Assembly: GCA_029060585.1 (NCBI GenBank)
Contig: JAIDTS010000312.1
Location: 1-11,290, forward strand
Direction of reading: 5' to 3'
DNA: 11,290 bases
DNA from: Muribaculaceae bacterium
GTDB lineage: Bacteria > Bacteroidota > Bacteroidia > Bacteroidales > Muribaculaceae
A program made the position numbers and the translations under genes. Under the pieces are notes generated by a model that saw nothing but the letters and a program-made list of their open reading frames with translations, did no database searches and was not told the origin of the DNA. Below, one piece after another: positions 6,907 to 11,290 of this stretch (the stretch's first letter is position 1; every line of letters begins with the position of its first letter).

Positions 6907-7758
6907 ATGAATACCACAACCACTGCACCTAATAACAGACCTATGAAAAGAATACTTACAATCGCCCTCATGGGCCTCTTAACCTTAAATATTATGGCAC
7001 AGAAGAAAATAGTACAGACCGCAGGACGAGACGCACTCGGGGAGTTCGCTCCGGAATTCGCGCATCTCAACGACGACATCCTTTTCGGAGTGGTCTGGAG
7101 CAGAAATGACCTCCTTTCCCTGAGAGACAGGAGTCTCGTGACAGTGACATGCCTCATCTCGCAAGGACTGACCGACAGCTCACTCACATACCACCTCCAG
7201 GAGGCTAAGAAAAACGGTATCACGCGTACTGAGATCTCCGAAGCCATCACCCATATAGCCTTCTATGCCGGATGGCCCAAGGCCTGGGCAGCCTTCCGTC
7301 TCGCCAAGGATGTCTGGAACGAAGACGAAAAAGGGGAAGACGCTAAGGCAGCTTTTCAGCGCGAGATGATTTTCCCTATCGGCGAGCCCAACACGGCATA
7401 TGCCAAATATTTCATTGGAAACAGCTATCTCGCACCCCTCTCAAGCGAGCAGGTAGTCTTCTCCAACGTCACGTTTGAACCGGGATGCAGAAACAACTGG
7501 CACATCCACAAGGCTGAAAAGGGAGGAGGCCAATTACTTGTGGGAGTCGCTGGACGCGGTTGGTATCAGGAAGAAGGGAAACCCGCCGTAGAGATCCTTC
7601 CGGGTACAGTCATCCATATACCCGCCAACGTCAAGCACTGGCACGGCGCGGCTAAGGACTCATGGTTTGCACATCTCGCATTCAGCGTACCGGGAGAAGA
7701 GACAGAAAACGTCTGGCTCGAGCCCGTGGATGACGATCAATACGGCAAACTTCAGTAA
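6907..7758 (+). CDS. Exported carboxymuconolactone decarboxylase-like/cupin fusion protein
   Basis: This 283-residue protein has two small domains. A signal peptide is clear from the in-frame Met at 6943 (MKRILTIALMGLLTLNIMA, cut before QKK). That Met may be the true start; the 6907 start adds 12 polar residues ahead of it. With numbering from 6907, residues about 43-135 form an AhpD/CMD-like helical domain (SRNDLLSLRDRSLVTVTCLI, then EISEAITHIAFYAGWPKAWA with H116). It has a lone C82 and no CxxC pair, so AhpD-type peroxidase activity is unlikely. Residues about 165-275 form a cupin barrel with likely metal ligands H199, H201, Q209 and H244 (WHIHKAEKGGGQLL, VKHWHGAA). Such fusions are common in Bacteroidales and often lie near oxidoreductases; their reaction is not established to my knowledge. 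The protein is probably periplasmic. The gene stands alone between its own -7 element and a strong terminator. Confidence 0.87.
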   Translation: MNTTTTAPNNRPMKRILTIALMGLLTLNIMAQKKIVQTAGRDALGEFAPEFAHLNDDILFGVVWSRNDLLSLRDRSLVTVTCLISQGLTDSSLTYHLQEAKKNGITRTEISEAITHIAFYAGWPKAWAAFRLAKDVWNEDEKGEDAKAAFQREMIFPIGEPNTAYAKYFIGNSYLAPLSSEQVVFSNVTFEPGCRNNWHIHKAEKGGGQLLVGVAGRGWYQEEGKPAVEILPGTVIHIPANVKHWHGAAKDSWFAHLAFSVPGEETENVWLEPVDDDQYGKLQ

Positions 7759-7775
7759 AATTGCGATGAAATCCT

Positions 7776-7814
7776 AAAAAAACGCGGAAGAGTTGTCATC
7801 TTCCGCGTTTTTTT
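7776..7814 (+). terminator. Strong intrinsic terminator after the CMD/cupin gene
   Basis: A perfect 16-bp inverted repeat, aaaaaaacgcggaaga (7776-7791) and tcttccgcgttttttt (7799-7814), encloses a 7-base loop gttgtca. The GC core CGCGGAAGA with flanking A and T tracts is a classical terminator. The symmetric A/T tracts could also act on the other strand, but no gene approaches from the right. It begins 17 bases after the stop codon and overlaps the promoter of the GH5 gene. Confidence 0.93.
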
Positions 7815-7823
7815 GTAAATTTG
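7793..7823 (+). promoter_or_regulatory. Bacteroidetes-type promoter for the GH5-GH115 operon
   Basis: A -7 element TAAATTTG is at 7816-7823, and a -33-like TTG is at 7793-7795, 20 bases upstream, in the loop of the preceding terminator hairpin. The ATG at 7864 lies 40 bases after the -7 element, leaving a leader of about 35 bases that is A-rich and lacks a Shine-Dalgarno sequence. The spacing equals that at the response-regulator promoter (TTG, 20 bases, TAnnTTTG). Confidence 0.65.
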
Positions 7824-7863
7824 CAAAGACAACAAAACCTACATCACAAAGAATCAATTTTAT

Positions 7864-9210
7864 ATGAAGAAAATTTTCCTTTCAACACTTATACTTCTTG
7901 CGTCAGCGGGAGTATATGCAGAAGAATTCGAAACTGCATCTGAAGCTGTGGCAAACATGCGTCTGGGCTGGAACCTCGGTAATACACTTGACAGCAATTC
8001 CGGCGACACAAACAATATGTGGATAGAGAAATGGACCGACCGCACACCCACTGCCTATGAGACTGCATGGGGACAGAAAGTCACTAAACCGGAACTTTTC
8101 AAGCTCTTCAAGGATGCCGGTTTCAACGCGATTCGCGTCCCGATTACCTGGTACCCGCATATGGAAGCCAACATCACTGAGCTGAAATGGGATCCCTCGG
8201 CGAATCCGATCGGCACTAAAATACAGGAAGACTGGATGAAGCGTGTCCATGAGATTGTGGACTACGTCATCGCCCAGGATATGTATTGCATCATCAACAT
8301 CCATCACGATACGGGAGCCGCCGACACGGCGTGGCTGCGTGCTTCGGATGAATCATACGCAGAAAACAAGGAAACTTTCGAAGCTATGTGGACCCAGATA
8401 GCGGAGGAATTCAAGGATTATGATGGCCGTCTCCTTTTCGAAGGCTATAATGAGATGCTTGACCCGTTGAGTTCCTGGTGCTTCGCCTCGTTCGCAGCAT
8501 CGGGCCAATACAATGCAGATGTTGCCAGATCAGCCTACAGCGCTATCAACAGCTACGCCCAGAGTTTTGTAAATGCGGTCCGCGCCACAGGGGGCAACAA
8601 CGCAGAGCGGAACCTTATCGTAAGCACTTACGGCGCATGCTGCGGCGACGGCAACTGGAACGCACATCTTCAGGATCCGCTAAAAGAGATGAAACTGCCG
8701 GAGGACACTTGCGATGGCCACATCATTTTCGAAGTGCACAGCTATCCTTATCTCGCCGGAGGATTGAGCGGAGCTAAAAACAGTGTGCGACAGATCATGA
8801 AAGATCTAAAGGCGCATCTGGCTTCAAAGGGAGCACCGGTAATAATCGGAGAATGGGGCACCAGCGACGGTGAAGACTACGCCAAGCGTCGCAGCGATGT
8901 GATCGCATTTGCACGCGATTTCGTAGAGCAGGCCAAAGCCAATGATATCACTACCTTCAACTGGATGGGTCTATCTGACGGCGACAGCAGGACAGTCCCG
9001 GAGTTCAACCAGGCAGATCTCGTGGAGTCCATAGTAAAAGGATATTACGGAGATGAAGGTTACAACTCCGTACAATTCAACACAAACGAGGGAGCTATAG
9101 AAACCGAGTATTATGACCTTCAGGGACGGCGGCTCAACCAGCCCATACATGGAATCAATATAGTCAGGATGTCTGACGGATCTGTTCGCAAAATCATGAA
9201 GACAGAATAG
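7864..9210 (+). CDS. Secreted glycoside hydrolase family 5 endo-glycanase (cellulase-like)
   Basis: This 448-residue enzyme would hydrolyse internal beta-1,4 bonds of a plant polysaccharide with retention of configuration. A signal peptide spans residues 1-19 (cut VYA|EEF). The GH5 (beta/alpha)8 barrel covers about 22-395: RLGWNLGNTLD (33-43), AGFNAIRVPITWYPH (85-99), IHHD with H147/H148, acid/base E197 in FEGYNEM, HSYPYLAGG, nucleophile E330 in IIGEWGT, and a late FNWMGLSDG. The subfamily is unsure; the start of the barrel resembles GH5_4-like endoglucanases and xyloglucanases, while the GH115 neighbour favours xylan. There is no lipobox, so it is not an obvious surface lipoprotein. The C-terminus (about 415-448, EYYDLQGRRLNQPIHGINIV) is a short beta-rich tail like those ending many exported Bacteroidales proteins and resembling type IX secretion sorting tails. 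It has its own promoter and leads the operon with the GH115 gene. Confidence 0.93.
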   Translation: MKKIFLSTLILLASAGVYAEEFETASEAVANMRLGWNLGNTLDSNSGDTNNMWIEKWTDRTPTAYETAWGQKVTKPELFKLFKDAGFNAIRVPITWYPHMEANITELKWDPSANPIGTKIQEDWMKRVHEIVDYVIAQDMYCIINIHHDTGAADTAWLRASDESYAENKETFEAMWTQIAEEFKDYDGRLLFEGYNEMLDPLSSWCFASFAASGQYNADVARSAYSAINSYAQSFVNAVRATGGNNAERNLIVSTYGACCGDGNWNAHLQDPLKEMKLPEDTCDGHIIFEVHSYPYLAGGLSGAKNSVRQIMKDLKAHLASKGAPVIIGEWGTSDGEDYAKRRSDVIAFARDFVEQAKANDITTFNWMGLSDGDSRTVPEFNQADLVESIVKGYYGDEGYNSVQFNTNEGAIETEYYDLQGRRLNQPIHGINIVRMSDGSVRKIMKTE

Positions 9211-9224
9211 AATTATACCGTTTT

Positions 9225-11290
9225 ATGAAAAAGATTCTCATGGTCTTGATGGCATTTCTATCAGTGCTTCCTTCGACCGCAAAAAGCAAAGAGAAAAACT
9301 TTATCATTGCAGACAATGGGAAAGTAGCACCAATTATTGTTGACGGGAATGACTGGACCGGAGTGCGCCGGGCTGCCTCTGATCTTGCTGATGACATTGG
9401 TAAAGTGACAGGCTTCAAATCAGCAGTCTACCCTGACACTCCGAAAAAAGGAGGCTGTATAGTTGCCGGAACTATAGGAAAAAGCAAACTTATTGATGCT
9501 CTCATCGACCAAGGCAAATTGAAGGTTGATTCAGTGAGAGGCGAATGGGAGTCCTATGTGACAGATGTAATAGATGGAAACCTCATCATAGCCGGCAGTG
9601 ACAAACGAGGTACAATTTACGGAATCTACGACATAAGTAAAAATATTGGAGTGTCACCTTGGTATTATTGGGCCGACGTGCCGGTTGCCCATAAAGACAG
9701 ACTGGAATATAATGAAGGTCGAGTGGTGCAATCTTCACCCAAAGTGAAATATCGTGGCATTTTCATTAATGATGAATGGCCATCTTTCGGAGGATGGTGT
9801 GTCAATCAGCATGGAGGTGTCAACTCCAAGGCTTACACGCATATGTTTGAACTTCTGCTGCGCCTTAAGGCTAATTATCTTTGGCCGGCCATGTGGGACA
9901 CTGCCTTCAACGAAGATGATCCGGAATGTCCCCGTCTTGCCGATGAGTATGGCATAGTCATGGGCACAAGCCATCACGAACCAATGATGCGAGCCCATAA
10001 GGAATATACAAGAAGAAAGGATGAAATAGGCGCATGGGACTATAAATCAAATCCTGAAAGAATTGAAAAATTCTTTAGGGAGGGAATGGAACGCAATAAA
10101 GATTATGACAATATTGTCACCATCGGAATGCGAGGAGACGGTGATGTGGCTATGGGAAAGGGTGATGACAACGACAATATGGAGACGCTTCGAAATGTCA
10201 TCAATGCCCAACGTGGCATTCTTTCGGATATCTATGGAAGGCCGGATTCAGTTCCGCAGCTTTGGGCAATCTTCACGGAAGTTCAGAGATACTATGACGC
10301 AGGATTCAATGTGCCTGACGACGTGACCCTCCTTTTCTGCGACAACAACTGGGGCTATATCCGTCGCACCGCCCCTAAAGAAGAAAATGAAAGAAAAGGG
10401 GGATTCGGAATGTATTATCACATAGACATGAATGGTGGGCCATGGAACGACCGCTGGATAAATACCTCCCCTATTCCTAAGCTGCGTGAACAGCTCAATC
10501 TCGCCTATCAATCGGGCATAGACCGGATTTGGATAATAAACGTTGGAGACTTGAAACCAAAGGAACTACCCATAGATTTCATAATGGACTATGCTTGGAA
10601 TCCGGATAAAGTCGCTCCCGGCGATGAGCGTAAATGGCTCGAAGACTGGGCTTCTCAAACTTTTGGGAATCATGTAGCAGCGGATGTGGCTGACGTTCTT
10701 GCAAAATATCCTAAGTATAACCTGTGGAGAAAACCCGAAGTGCAGACAGCCGGAATATTCAGTGTCGAAAACTACAATGAAGCTGAACGTATAGATTCCC
10801 TTTGGCTCGCGCTTGAAGAAAAAACAGAGCAAATAAAGCACAAAATCTCACCTGAGGCGATGGATGCATTCTACCAACTCGTCTACTACCCTGCCATAGC
10901 TTCCTCCGGAGTGGCAAGAATGTATGTGGCTGCCGAGCAGAATCGTTATTACGCTGATAAAGGAGATGCACGTGCCAATCAATATGCAGACCGCGTAAAG
11001 GAATTATTCGAAAGAGATGCGAGGCTTACAGCCTTCTACAACGACTCCATCAGCAATGGAAAGTGGCGTGGCATGATGCAGGACAAGCATATTGGTTATA
11101 CCCAATGGTTTATGCCAGACAATAATATTATGCCGGATGTCAGATACATAGATCTCTCTATGGCAAAGGACATTGAAACTGTCAATCTCCCAATTACGGA
11201 ATATTCAATACCTGCCATAAAATTCAACCGTAATAACGGTGTGAATGGAGTGAACTGGATCCTATTGCCCGATCTTGGACGTGGCGAAGG
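9225..11290 (+). CDS. Secreted GH115 alpha-glucuronidase (3' partial)
   Basis: This enzyme would remove 1,2-linked (4-O-methyl-)glucuronic acid from xylan. The frame runs uninterrupted from the ATG at 9225 to the right edge (688 codons); the family is usually longer, so the C-terminal region is missing. A signal peptide covers about 1-19 (PSTA|KSK). A small N-terminal alpha/beta domain (about 25-165) leads into the catalytic barrel from KYRGIFINDEWP (D183). Other marks are GTSHHEPMMRAHKEY, MRGDGD, E352 (FTEVQRYYDAGF), CDNNWGYIRR (D373, N375), GGPWNDRWINTSPIPK (from 404) and NVGDLKPKELPIDF (from 439). As I recall, the Bacteroides ovatus enzyme BoAgu115A uses D206, E375, D396 and N398; each sits exactly 23 residues from D183, E352, D373 and N375 here, a consistent match. 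The gene begins 14 bases after the GH5 stop, so the two are likely co-transcribed. No lipobox is seen. Confidence 0.93.
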   Translation, partial: MKKILMVLMAFLSVLPSTAKSKEKNFIIADNGKVAPIIVDGNDWTGVRRAASDLADDIGKVTGFKSAVYPDTPKKGGCIVAGTIGKSKLIDALIDQGKLKVDSVRGEWESYVTDVIDGNLIIAGSDKRGTIYGIYDISKNIGVSPWYYWADVPVAHKDRLEYNEGRVVQSSPKVKYRGIFINDEWPSFGGWCVNQHGGVNSKAYTHMFELLLRLKANYLWPAMWDTAFNEDDPECPRLADEYGIVMGTSHHEPMMRAHKEYTRRKDEIGAWDYKSNPERIEKFFREGMERNKDYDNIVTIGMRGDGDVAMGKGDDNDNMETLRNVINAQRGILSDIYGRPDSVPQLWAIFTEVQRYYDAGFNVPDDVTLLFCDNNWGYIRRTAPKEENERKGGFGMYYHIDMNGGPWNDRWINTSPIPKLREQLNLAYQSGIDRIWIINVGDLKPKELPIDFIMDYAWNPDKVAPGDERKWLEDWASQTFGNHVAADVADVLAKYPKYNLWRKPEVQTAGIFSVENYNEAERIDSLWLALEEKTEQIKHKISPEAMDAFYQLVYYPAIASSGVARMYVAAEQNRYYADKGDARANQYADRVKELFERDARLTAFYNDSISNGKWRGMMQDKHIGYTQWFMPDNNIMPDVRYIDLSMAKDIETVNLPITEYSIPAIKFNRNNGVNGVNWILLPDLGRGE

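Noticed and set aside
8478..8777. 99-residue + strand reading frame inside the GH5 gene
   Set aside because: It is a shifted-frame shadow, rich in R, Q and S, with no domain; the GH5 frame is continuous and carries the catalytic motifs.
9754..10326. Two small + strand reading frames inside the GH115 gene (9754-9957 and 10063-10326)
   Set aside because: The GH115 frame was read codon by codon from 9225 to the edge without a stop, and these frames match no family.

Overview
The window looks like chromosomal DNA from a Bacteroidales bacterium, probably a gut Muribaculaceae or Prevotella-like species. The grounds are promoters with the Bacteroidetes -7 motif TAnnTTTG, starts without Shine-Dalgarno sequences, a GH5-GH115 polysaccharide gene pair, an exported protein ending in a YYDLQGRR-type tail, and protein sequences typical of that order. 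Taxonomy is inferred from style and was not searched. All eight protein genes lie on the + strand; no RNA gene, CRISPR array, insertion sequence or integrase was seen.

Region 1 (1-4203) is the end of an ABC exporter operon of the MacAB/LolCDE type: a HlyD-like periplasmic adaptor (5' end outside the window), an eight-helix FtsX/MacB-type permease and a LolD/MacB-type ATPase. Short gaps separate them (20 and 32 bases). A strong hairpin terminator closes the operon. Region 2 (4264-6802) is a two-component pair: an NtrC-type sigma-54-dependent response regulator and a membrane histidine kinase overlapping it by 11 bases. The regulator's -7 box lies almost on its ATG, which suggests a leaderless mRNA. 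By position, this pair is the natural candidate to control the exporter.

Region 3 (6877-7814) is a single gene for an exported carboxymuconolactone decarboxylase-like/cupin fusion, with its own -7 element and a strong terminator. Region 4 (7793 to the right edge) is a carbohydrate operon: a secreted GH5 endo-glycanase and, 14 bases later, a secreted GH115 alpha-glucuronidase that runs off the edge after 688 residues. Together they suggest breakdown of glucuronic-acid-substituted xylan: GH5 would cut the backbone (or a related beta-glucan) and GH115 would remove (methyl)glucuronic acid side groups. No SusC/SusD pair or SusR/ECF regulator is visible here.

I found no clearly new biological system. 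The points most worth a second look are two nested terminator-promoter cassettes with the same 20-base promoter spacing, the probable leaderless start of the response regulator, a sensor kinase with almost no periplasmic part beside an ABC exporter, and the GH5/GH115 pair.
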